DNA from: Acanthococcus lagerstroemiae
Lineage: Eukaryota > Arthropoda > Insecta > Hemiptera > Eriococcidae
Length of the DNA: 64,000 nt
Assembly: GCA_031841125.1 (NCBI GenBank)
Contig: CM063112.1
Location: 64,285,722-64,349,721, forward strand
Direction of reading: 5' to 3'
The notes under the pieces were generated by a model that saw nothing but the letters and a program-made list of their open reading frames with translations, searched no databases and was not told the origin of the DNA. Of the stretch, positions 48,601 to 60,600 are shown piece by piece. The stretch's first letter is position 1. Every line of letters starts with the position of its first letter. Position numbers and translations under genes: made by a program.

Positions 48601-51600
48601 TCGCACTGAATAGATACTATATTATCATTCATTTAACAGTTTTCTTTAAAAGGACAGAGGCAAACCACACAGTTTTCCGTTTTCAATGTAAACTAATCTG
48701 CCGTGATACGGGATTTTGTTGAGAATCTCCTGGGAAAATATCCTTATACACGTGAGCTTTAGGTCCTTTTCCCAGGAGATTTTTGGATGGAAATACGTAA
48801 AAATCCCGTATCACGGCAAAAATGCTTTATTGATGTTAATTCTTTAGATGCGGTGGTATAAATTGAGTTAAAATCCACAGAAGGGTCAAAAATCCACCCG
48901 ATTCACGAAATCCACCCTAAAATTCACCCCAGGGTGGATTTTTTTTTAAATCCACTCAAGAGCAAGGTGATTATAAAGGGAGGTGGGCTCACTTGGGTAT
49001 GCAACCCGCCACAATCTTCCCGTCTCACCCGTGTCAAAATTCACTTCATAAGAAAGTAATGGGAAAAATGAATTTTTGTCGTAGAGGGCTCTTTTTTTTT
49101 TAAACGGTATCTAATTGAATGCTGTATGTGGTAAAAATAATAGAAAAATATGTTGAGGGCATCAATTACGAGCAGAGATCGAATAAACGCATTTCCCGTG
49201 TATAAGTCAGAGGCAGTCTTCCGTCAGTGACGTCACTGATGTTGTTGCGCCTAGCGGAGTGACGGAGTGAGCCCACCTCCCTTCATAATCACCTTGACCC
49301 AAGAGTGGATTTTTCCACCCACTTGGCAACACGGCAGACTGGATGGAACTAAAAACTAAAATACACAATGTTGCTGTAGATGCTAGGTGGGTCAGGCAGT
49401 TGCACGAGGGAGAGGAGAAGAATGCGAAGTGACAAACGTGAATGAATGGAAAACAGGATGTATTAAAAAAAAAGGAATAGAAAGGACGTTAGGACCATTA
49501 AGAAATAGGCGAAAGAGAGCGTTTATAAATTGGAGGCGACTTGATCGCGTTGTTCCCTCGAACAGAGTGTCAGTCGAATGCGTCCAATAAATTTTGACTC
49601 AGCACCCTAAGAATAGTCAAGATAGGCACCTAACTTCATGTTTTTAGGTAAAAAGAACTTTTATTTTGTTCGTATCCCGGGAATTAAGTATTTCTACGAA
49701 ACGTGACGAATAAATTCGAACTCAGAGCTTCAGAGCCCAAAAATTCCGTGCCACAATAAATATGTTGAGCAGCCGCATCTGTTTCTCTGTTATTTCACAT
49801 ACGTACTCTGCCGTTCAATTTTTATACCGTTTACGACGGTCATATATAAGTGACGATCAACGCAGATTATCATTCCAGCTCCTTCCCTTTCCAATCCACC
49901 GCTGGAAATTATGCGAGTACGCGAGGCGTGCCATCAATTTTTCCCGCCTAATTTATTATTGACCTACAAATACAAGACGGAGGCGTCAATCTCCCCACCA
50001 CGGCTTTACCAATACCGAAATAATATTTTTTGATACAAGTGCGAAAAGGCAAGATTCTTGATTGGATACTACTAGACGTACATATCATTATTGCGCAGTT
50101 ATAGGATAGTGTCAGCGAGAGAAATTATTGTAAGTCACTTATCGTATCCCTTCGAGTCTACGTGACTCGAACATACGCATAAAAATGAATATTTTTTCGT
50201 GTTTAGCCGAGCCATATACGCTAATGTACATCTTATCGTGGAACCGTATAAAATGGTAATAAAATTAACTAGACAGCGTCAACAGGGGAGCTTCGTATAG
50301 GCGGAAATTCGTCCTTGGATTATAACGACGACGAAATAATTTTGATGCCAAAAATACCGACAACGTATTGGCTAACTACGGTGTAAAATTTTCCTAGTCT
50401 AGTCTAAATGAAAAGCTTGTAACGTAGTAATCGACATTTTCGCAGAAATGTATTAAAAACCGGATTATAAACCGCGTAAATTTGCAAAAAATACTAGATA
50501 TTAAGAATTAAAGTTTATTTCATTTCTATTTACGAGCTACACCTCGTAGAAGTGGAACACTAGTTGCTCCGCATATATCATATCGAATAAAATTCTGAAA
50601 TATGTGATGCCATCTGACATACCCAGACTTGTTGCGGAACAATCGATTTTGAGATAATGCGCTCATCGGATGCACCGTATTTCACTGAGCATTAAAAAAA
50701 TGTTACTAGGATCCGATGAAAATTCGTTGAGTTACAGCACTTGAAACACGGAACCTAACTTGTGAGAAAAACAAGTTCAAAGTTTCTGCAATAGTTCCGC
50801 TACTTTTATTTTTATATATTTTTTTAGTTAATTTTCCGGACACAAACGAATACCTTTTTTGGTTAATTTTTTCACGCCGAATCCGATGCCACCATCAGTT
50901 TAAAAGGAAACACGTATTAAATATTCCAGGCGCGCGCTTGACATAGCGTTACATCTCCTCTATGTAGATGAAAGAATAGCCTACTACCTACTCGCAGGCG
51001 CCTATAAAGTTACGGGACTACACTGAACTGCTCGCACGGAAAGTCGGATGCAGCCAATGGGATTGGTTCTGTTTTTCTATTTCGTTTTTCTATTCTCAAG
51101 AAACCATTCGTTCACACCATCACGACTGCCTCAGATAAGAGAAGAAATCAATTGCAAATCATCTTCAAATCTTTTTCTCCAAATTAGTTTTTTTTTAATT
51201 TCCCGAGTTGCCGTGTGTACGCTTTCTCGATAGGGCATTGTGATTACTTTTTCAGTCAGTCTACGTCTGAAGGCTTTCCACAAGGGATCCCAGATCGAAT
51301 GGTCAATGTCTGGCTGTCAGTTATGGTTTGCAACTATTTTCCCATATGAAGAAGAAGTGGGGTGGAGAAAACTACAGGTATGACTAGGATACCAACTTAT
51401 TTCTTTTTGAAGAAGTTAGAAACGTTGAATTGAGAAAAGGGTACAAATAATACTCTGTATTTCTTGAGATTGCTTAGGGTTTCATTCCCACATCGCCGCT
51501 CTTAATAACATCTAACAGAAACAAGACAAAAAGCTTGAAATGTATTACATTTCTACTGAAATGAAATGTGTGATGACAGAAGTTATTCGAAATCACTTCG

Positions 51601-54600
51601 TGAAGCTGAAGTCATGTCGCGGGTGGTCCTTGAAGTTGATTCGGATACTTCAGAGGTGACTTCTGTCCTTGGTGGAATATATTCGGTGGTCGTAGCAGAA
51701 GGTTTACTGGTACTTGTAGTGGTACTCATTTCAATGACTATATTCGTTTCCGTAGTCGTAGTCTATTTAACAGTTGTAAATTTTTCATTCCGCAACAAGC
51801 CTGGGTATGTCAGACGCATCACATATTTTTAGATATTCGTAAAATTCGAAGTAATTAGATATTTAAAATGATTTTATAAAAACATCGCGATTTCGTGAAC
51901 TAACGAAAAGTATTTACTTGTAAGCACAAATAAGGGGTTTGGACCCGTAAATGCGCTGAAAGCTTCCCTCCTCTCTCAGAAAATTTGAACATTACATAAA
52001 GAGGGCGAGGAGAGCGGAGCTGCGCTATACAAATTCGCGAGTGAAAAAAACAAAAGAAAAGCGAACTCCTTATTCTTGATATGTTATTAGTGCTTATACA
52101 TACTTATTATATGTAACAATACTCTTTGTGTACGTCACTTGTAGGGCGGCGGGGGGGGGGGGGAGCAAATCTAGGTCCGTGGCAAAGTCTTTATACGAGA
52201 TCCCCCATTAAAGCAGGATACGCAGCACGAAGTAAGATTAGTTATATGTATTTTGGGTGGGAAAATACTATTTCTGCCTCGTTTTCAACGGTGTTCTTTG
52301 AAAATTTGTATGCTCGGGTAATTCTTTGGAGGCTTCCGATTCTCTCTCGCCAGGCCAGGTTATGTGTTATTCAATGTAGGTATTAGACATAGTTTTTATA
52401 TAATATGTCCACCTGTTACAAAAACCGGCCATCGTTTGTATTTTTCATGCTCGGTTATAGACCCATTTCATAGCAGAGGTGCTGTAATACACACGCACAA
52501 TTCCAAGAAATAATCACGCCGCAATAATTAATCCAATACTCTACATTCGATGATAGTGGGGCGTATGGCGATGCACGCATGTTAAATTGGCCCCAGGATA
52601 CCGCACCTCCTATCCCGGAAATGCCCCGAATGGGCCGGCGTCAGGATAGGGAATACTCTGCATTACGTGTGGCTAACGCATGAATAATACGGCTATTCCA
52701 AAGTAATCTAAAACAATACATTAATGAATATTTTTACAATCTAGTTTAACAAATGTTTTTTCTCTCTCATCTGTTACAGTGCGGAAACATATTATTTGCC
52801 CAACTGGAAATTTGGAAAGTGAATAGCATGGAGGACACTCACTTGGACGTGAATACTCTCTTATGCGACACGAACCCTCAAACTACCTCCAGTATAGAGG
52901 TTTCCGATGGTACGTTCTAATCATATTTCTAGTAATTCGGGCAGGTCGAGGATAAACTTAGAATTAACTTCCTCTCCGGGTAATCGAAAAGTTTCTAAAA
53001 ATGAGAATTACTAACTCGAGGTACTTGGGAATACAATTCCGAAATATATTCGTCGAACTAGCGTCATTCTCATTACAAGAAGTAGGAACGCTGGGCTACT
53101 GACTCGGAGACTTCGCACATCAAAGCAGCTCAAGCCCGCTCTCTTTCTTCTAGAACAATGAAACTTCCTGTTAAAGTTATGACTCCGCAGTCCGCAACTC
53201 CCCAAGCACGTATCCTAAGAAAAGAAAAGACCGAATGGAAAAAATTATCGCGTGAGTCACCCCAAAGATCCATTTACGGCATCCACTTTTCGTCCAATAT
53301 ACGAGCACTCACATATTTCTGCTATTCGAGAAAATGTACCTGAGAATATCAGTTAGTGTAGATATACAACCAAACCTATTTTAATCGAATAATTTAAATA
53401 TTAACGTCGTCGTGTATCTGTCGTCACCAAAAATTCGTCTCAATTTGATTTTCGGTACTTTCGTCCATAATGAATAAATTATGCAAAATAGAAATGTTAA
53501 TATTTGTTTTCCTTAAAATTCTTAATCATTTTTCGCAATATTTAAGAGTGAACAGGAAAATTCTCTATCATAATATCGCAATGAGATGTAAATTAAATTC
53601 AGTCGAAAGTATTTGATTAGTAGGGGAGAAAAGGGATGACTCGAACATATTTTATAGTTTCCAGTTTTTCTTGAAAAGTAAATAATTACCATTAACTCAA
53701 CATATGCTTTCAATCTTTATGGAGAATCGCTTTTCGACTTCCTCCGAGTATGAGGTTAAATGTGGAGGAATAAATTTTTGAATTCTAGTTTTCTGTTCCT
53801 ACTCCCCCTCTTTCAATGGAAGGGATGACTGAAATTAAGACGTAAAAAAGTGCCTGTTTTTTTCCTCCAATTCCTCGAGATTACTTTTGAAAAAATTATG
53901 TTCTTTTTTCTTATTTAGAAAAATAGTTGAGAAGTTCAAAAATTTGATTAGTCGTAAATTTAAATGTCGTGACCTAGGCTCGGTTAACAACTATCTTGGC
54001 CTAAATATTAATTACAATAAGGATGGTGGTGTTTTGAATATAAACCAAAGTTCTTTAATTCAAAAAATTGCAGAAAGATTTAACGTAACTGACAGCCATC
54101 CTGTTAAAACACCCATCGAAGAAAGATTACAATTAGTTCGATGTTTTGATAAAAATAAAGTAACAAATAAACCTTATCGAGAGCTTGTAGGGTGCTTGAT
54201 GTATATCATGCTAGGCTCTAGGCCTGACATCTGTTTTGCAATTTCATTTTTTAGTCAATTTCAAGACGCTGCAACAGATGAACATTTTGGATATGTGCTA
54301 CGAGTCTTAAAGTACGTATATTCAACAAAAGATTTATCCCTGACCTTCTGTCGATCAAAATCAAATATAGCTCTCGAAATATTTAGCGATGCTGATTGGG
54401 CAAATTGCATCGAAACTAGACGTTCTGTTTCTGGCTGTTGTGCTCTTGTGTTTGGAAATCCCGTTTCGTGGTTTAGTAGGAAACAGTCAAGCGTAACTCT
54501 TTCTAGTTCAGAGAGCGAACTTGTATCACTGTGTGATGGCCTGAAGGAGGCTATTTGGATAAAGCGTTTATTAAAAGATTTAGATGTTAATGTTAATGGA

Positions 54601-57600
54601 AATTGTATTGTATATGAGGACAACCAGAGCTGCCTAAAATTGATCAAAAATTCAAATTGGACTGGAAGGCGCTCGAAACATATTGACACCCAGTTAAAAT
54701 TCAGCTGTGAATGTTTTAGTAATAATGAATTCGATTTTATGTACATTTCGACAGATCGCCAACTGGCCGATGTATTTACGAAAGGCCTTGGCCCTATTAA
54801 GTTTAAATTGTACGTTGATCGTTTGAATTTACGATAGATAATTTTTTGTTTTTTGTGTAATCGTTTCACTAACCCATGCATTTCATATGTAGTCATTTAT
54901 TATATTTTTGTTTTAATATTTACCATTCGTGTGTATACGTTTCTGTGATAGGCTTTGACCACCAATTTTTATTGCTGTGATGTTTGTTATTAATGTTCGT
55001 TTATTTTATTAAAATGCATGGATGCTTGGTTTGGGAGGGGGTGTTGTTCGAACCTCTACTCTGAAATAGTTTTCGTCTACAAACCAAGCTACTTTAGCGC
55101 GTTGTTCCCTCGAACAGAGTGTCAGTCGAATGCGTCCAATAAATTTTGACTCAGCACCCTAAGAATAGTCAAGATAGGCACCTAACTTTATGTTTTTAGG
55201 TAAAAAGAACTTTTATTTTGTTCGTATCCCGGGAATTAAGTATTTCTACGAAACGTGACGAATAAATTCGAACTCAGAGCTTCAGAGCCCAAAAATTCCG
55301 TGCCACAATAAATATGTTGAGCAGCCGCATCTGTTTCTCTGTTATTTCACATACGTACTCTGCCGTTCAATTTTTATACCGTTTACGACGGTCATATATA
55401 AGTGACGATCAACGCAGATTATCATTCCAGCTCCTTCCCTTTCCAATCCACCGCTGGAAATTATGCGAGTACGCGAGGCGTGCCATCAATTTTTCCCGCC
55501 TAATTTATTATTGACCTACAAATACAAGACGGAGGCGTCAATCTCCCCACCACGGCTTTACCAATACCGAAATAATATTTTTTGATACAAGTGCGAAAAG
55601 GCAAGATTCTTGATTGGATACTACTAGACGTACATATCATTATTGCGCAGTTATAGGATAGTGTCAGCGAGAGAAATTATTGTAAGTCACTTATCGTATC
55701 CCTTCGAGTCTACGTGACTCGAACATACGCATAAAAATGAATATTTTTTCGTGTTTAGCCGAGCCATATACGCTAATGTACATCTTATCGTGGAACCGTA
55801 TAAAATGGTAATAAAATTAACTAGACAGCGTCAACAGGGGAGCTTCGTATAGGCGGAAATTCGTCCTTGGATTATAACGACGACGAAATAATTTTGATGC
55901 CAAAAATACCGACAACGTATTGGCTAACTACGGTGTAAAATTTTCCTAGTCTAGTCTAAATGAAAAGCTTGTAACGTAGTAATCGACATTTTCGCAGAAA
56001 TGTATTAAAAAACCGGATTATAAACCGCGTAAATTTGCAAAAAATACTAGATATTAAGAATTAAAGTTTATTTCATTTCTATTTACGAGCTACACCTCGT
56101 AGAAGTGGAACACTAGTTGCTCCGCATATATCATATCGAATAAAATTCTGAAATATGTGATGCCATCTGACATACCCAGACTTGTTGCGGAACAATCGAT
56201 TTTGAGATAATGCGCTCATCGGATGCACCGTATTTCACTGAGCATTAAAAAAATGTTACTAGGATCCGATGAAAATTCGTTGAGTTACAGCACTTGAAAC
56301 ACGGAACCTAACTTGTGAGAAAAACAAGTTCAAAGTTTCTGCAATAGTTCCGCTACTTTTATTTTTATATATTTTTTTAGTTAATTTTCCGGACACAAAC
56401 GAATACCTTTTTTGGTTAATTTTTTCACGCCGAATCCGATGCCACCATCAGTTTAAAAGGAAACACGTATTAAATATTCCAGGCGCGCGCTTGACATAGC
56501 GTTACATCTCCTCTATGTAGATGAAAGAATAGCCTACTACCTACTCGCAGGCGCCTATAAAGTTACGGGACTACATTGAACTGCTCGCACGGAAAGTCGG
56601 ATGCAGCCAATGGGATTGGTTCTGTTTTTCTATTCTCAAGAAACCATTCGTTCACACCATCACGACTGCCTCAGATAAGAGAAGAAATCAATTGCAAATC
56701 ATCTTCAAATCTTTTTCTCCAAATTAGTTTTTTTTTAATTTCCCGAGTTGCCGTGTGTACGCTTTCTCGATAGGGCATTGTGATTACTTTTTCAGTCAGT
56801 CTACGTCTGAAGGCTTTCCACAAGGGATCCCAGATCGAATGGTCAATGTCTGGCTGTCAGTTATGGTTTGCAACTATTTTCCCATATGAAGAAGAAGTGG
56901 GGTGGAGAAAACTACAGGTATGACTAGGATACCAACTTATTTCTTTTTGAAGAAGTTAGAAACGTTGAATTGAGAAAAGGGTACAAATAATACTCTGTAT
57001 TTCTTGAGATTGCTTAGGGTTTCATTCCCACATCGCCGCTCTTAATAACATCTAACAGAAACAAGACAAAAAGCTTGAAATGTATTACATTTCTACTGAA
57101 ATGAAATGTGTGATGACAGAAGTTATTCGAAATCACTTCGTGAAGCTGAAGTCATGTCGCGGGTGGTCCTTGAAGTTGATTCGGATACTTCAGAGGTGAC
57201 TTCTGTCCTTTGTGGAATATATTCGGTGGTCGTAGCAGAAGGTTTACTGGTACTTGTAGTGGTACTCATTTCAATGACTATATTCGTTTCCGTAGTCGTA
57301 GTCTATTTAACAGTTGTAAATTTTTCATTCCGCAACAAGCCTGGGTATGTCAGACGCATCACATATTTTTAGATATTCGTAAAATTCGAAGTAATTAGAT
57401 ATTTAAAATGATTTTATAAAAACATCGCGATTTCGTGAACTAACGAAAAGTATTTACTTGTAAGCACAAATAAGGGGTTTGGACCCGTAAATGCGCTGAA
57501 AGCTTCCCTCCTCTCTCAGAAAATTTGAACATTACATAAAGAGGGCGAGGAGAGCGGAGCTGCGCTATACAAATTCGCGAGTGAAAAAAACAAAAGAAAA

Positions 57601-60600
57601 GCGAACTCCTTATTCTTGATATGTTATTAGTGCTTATACATACTTATTATATGTAACAATACTCTTTGTGTACGTCACTTGTAGGGCGGCGGGGGGGGGG
57701 GAGCAAATCTAGGTCCGTGGCAAAGTCTTTATACGAGATCCCCCATTAAAGCAGGATACGCAGCACGAAGTAAGATTAGTTATATGTATTTTGGGTGGGA
57801 AAATACTATTTCTGCCTCGTTTTCAACGGTGTTCTTTGAAAATTTGTATGCTCGGGTAATTCTTTGGAGGCTTCCGATTCTCTCTCGCCAGGCCAGGTTA
57901 TGTGTTATTCAATGTAGGTATTAGACATAGTTTTTATATAATATGTCCACCTGTTACAAAAACCGGCCATCATTTGTATTTTTCATGCTCGGTTATAGAC
58001 CCATTTCATAGCAGAGGTGCTGTAATACACACGCACAATTCCAAGAAATAATCACGCCGCAATAATTAATCCAATACTCTACATTCGATGATAGTGGGGC
58101 GTATGGCGATGCACGCATGTTAAATTGGCCCCAGGATACCGCACCTTCTATCCCGGAAATGCCCCGAATGGGCCGGCGTCAGGATAGGGAATACTCTGCA
58201 TTACGTGTGGCTAACGCATGAATAATACGGCTATTCCAAAGTAATCTAAAACAATACATTAATGAATATTTTTACAATCTAGTTTAACAAATTTTTTTCT
58301 CTCTCATCTGTTACAGTGCGGAAACATATTATTTGCCCAACTGGAAATTTGGAAAGTGAATAGCATGGAGGACACTCACTTGGACGTGAATACTCTCTTA
58401 TGCGACACGAACCCTCAAACTACCTCCAGTATAGAGGTTTCCGATGGTACGTTCTAATCATATTTCTAGTAATTCGGGCAGGTCGAGGATAAACTTAGAA
58501 TTAACTTCCTCTCCGGGTAATCGAAAAGTTTCTAAAAATGAGAATTACTAACTCGAGGTACTTGGGAATACAATTCCGAAATATATTCGTCGACTAGCGT
58601 CATTCTCATTACAAGAAGTAGGAACGCTGGGCTACTGACTCGGAGACTTCGCACATCAAAGCAGCTCAAGCCCGCTCTCTTTCTTCTAGAACAATGAAAC
58701 TTCCTGTTAAAGTTATGACTCCGCAGTCCGCAACTCCCCAAGCACGTATCCTAAGAAAAGAAAAGACCGAATGGAAAAAATTATCGCGTGAGTCACCCCA
58801 AAGATCCATTTACGGCATCCACTTTTCGTCCAATATACGAGCACTCACATATTTCTGCTATTCGAGAAAATGTACCTGAGAATATCAGTTAGTGTAGATA
58901 TACAACCAAACCTATTTTAATCGAATAATTTAAATATTAACGTCGTCGTGTATCTGTCGTCACCAAAAATTCGTCTCAATTTGATTTTCGGTACTTTCGT
59001 CCATAATGAATAAATTATGCAAAATAGAAATGTTAATATTTGTTTTCCTTAAAATTCTTAATCATTTTTCGCAATATTTAAGAGTGAACAGGAAAATTCT
59101 CTATCATAATATCGCAATGAGATGTAAATTAAATTCAGTCGAAAGTATTTGATTAGTAGGGGAGAAAAGGGATGACTCGAACATATTTTATAGTTTCCAG
59201 TTTTTCTTGAAAAGTAAATAATTACCATTAACTCAACATATGCTTTCAATCTTTATGGAGAATCGCTTTTCGACTTCCTCCGAGTATGAGGTTAAATGTG
59301 GAGGAATAAATTTTTGAATTCTAGTTTTCTGTTCCTACTCCCCCTCTTTCAATGGAAGGGATGACTGAAATTAAGACGTAAAAAAGTGCCTGTTTTTTTC
59401 CTCCAATTCCTCGAGATTACTTTTGAAAAAATTATGTTCTTTTTTCTTATTTAGAAAAATAAGAATGTAAAATTACAAAGAGAAAAAAAAGTCAAAATCG
59501 GATTTTTTCCTGTTTTAAGCATCCTCGAATTTTTGCGCTTAAAAACAGACAAAACAGATATGGAACTTCAAGCAGATGGGAAACCCTTCACATTTGCTTG
59601 AAAAACAGTTGTGTAGCTTAAAAATACGTATTTGTCGCTACAGTTCGGTATAATATTTTTGAACCGCCTGAACGTCATCGAAATATGTTTACGATTAATA
59701 CGTGTAGTTTATGTAACTTCTGGTTATAACTAATGTTCGTATGCTGATTAATTTTATTTAAATCAAGAAGTTGAATACATCACTCGTGACGAAAATTAAA
59801 TAATAGTTTACGCCTTAATTTGGAATAATAGAAAAACAAAAACAAATAACTATAAAATTATTTCGCACTGGTACCAATCTATGCAATATGTTGTAATTTA
59901 AGGTGAACAAACAAAATTGATGCTCGTAACGAGGATGACAAGGCCAAGTGGTCGACGAACGATCCACGAGAAAAAGTTTTAATTAACGAAAATTTTCAAA
60001 TTTTCTCCTATGCTTCGTATTTTATACGAGGGTTTATACACAGCCCATTTGCCTTACTTGAAATTACTCAAAATGAATGATGAGCCCTGCGGATATAGAC
60101 GACGTATCACGAAGGGGGCTTATGAGTCCAGTTTCGGAAAAATTCCTAATATTACTATAATCAAATGATTCGCCCGATATCCAGGAATAGTTTTAGCAAT
60201 AGCTGTTGAAATGTCTCACCAACGAAAAAGGAGTAATTTCGAGGCCTGAGAGGACTAGGTTATTCATCAAACGGCCAATACTTCAGAAATTTTATTAATA
60301 CATCCGATATTTTTTGTTACAGAAGACGAAGACGAAGACGAGGAAATGACAGACACCTCTTCGAATTGCTCACCGTCGATGCCATCCGGTTTAAAGATGG
60401 CCGGACGAGGAAGCGGCTCGCACATCCATCTGTGGCAATTTCTGAAGGAACTGCTCTCCTCACCCCAAGCCCACGGCTCATGTATTCGCTGGCTGGACAG
60501 AAACAAAGGCGTTTTCAAAATCGAGGATTCAGTTCGCGTTGCTCGTCTGTGGGGAAAACGTAAAAATCGACCGGCTATGAACTACGACAAACTTTCACGT

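Larger units (their letters stand above)
48231..49334. mobile_element. hAT-like foldback/MITE (outer) with 8-bp target duplication
   Basis: The left end CAGTGTTGCCAGGTG and the right end CACTTGGCAACACGG are inverted with few mismatches. CAGACTGG directly precedes (48223-48230) and follows (49335-49342), an exact 8-bp duplication. Two other inverted-repeat elements sit inside it. The AAATCCACC-rich sequence beside both ends forms the inner arms. No transposase frame. Confidence 0.78.
49546..53925 (+). repeat. 4380-bp duplicated segment, copy 1 (contains an Ets98B exon)
   Basis: Starts at CGCGTTGTTCCCTCGAACAG and ends at TTATTTAGAAAAATA. Compared by eye with 55098-59461 it shows only five substitutions and five indels. 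The indels are A5/A6 near 50455, a 13-bp deletion in copy 2 after 56631, G13/G11 near 52150, one G near 52755 and one A near 53058, and together they explain the 16-bp length difference. The flanks of the two copies are unrelated. Confidence 0.95.
55098..59461 (+). repeat. 4364-bp duplicated segment, copy 2 (contains the Ets98B exon duplicate)
   Basis: Near-identical to 49546-53925, including the family C repeat, the 130-nt exon, the candidate 98-nt exon and the antisense Thr-rich frame. It ends at the same GAAAAATA word, after which the sequence continues into the intron before the ETS exon. Confidence 0.95.

Noticed and set aside
51566..51832. 88-codon + strand frame repeated at 57106-57372
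   Set aside because: Repetition comes from the 4.4-kb duplication. The valine-rich peptide is the complement of the Thr-rich antisense frame and has no domain or splice phase fitting Ets98B.
54261..54896. 211-codon minus-strand open frame
   Set aside because: Shadow of the copia RNase H frame on the + strand.
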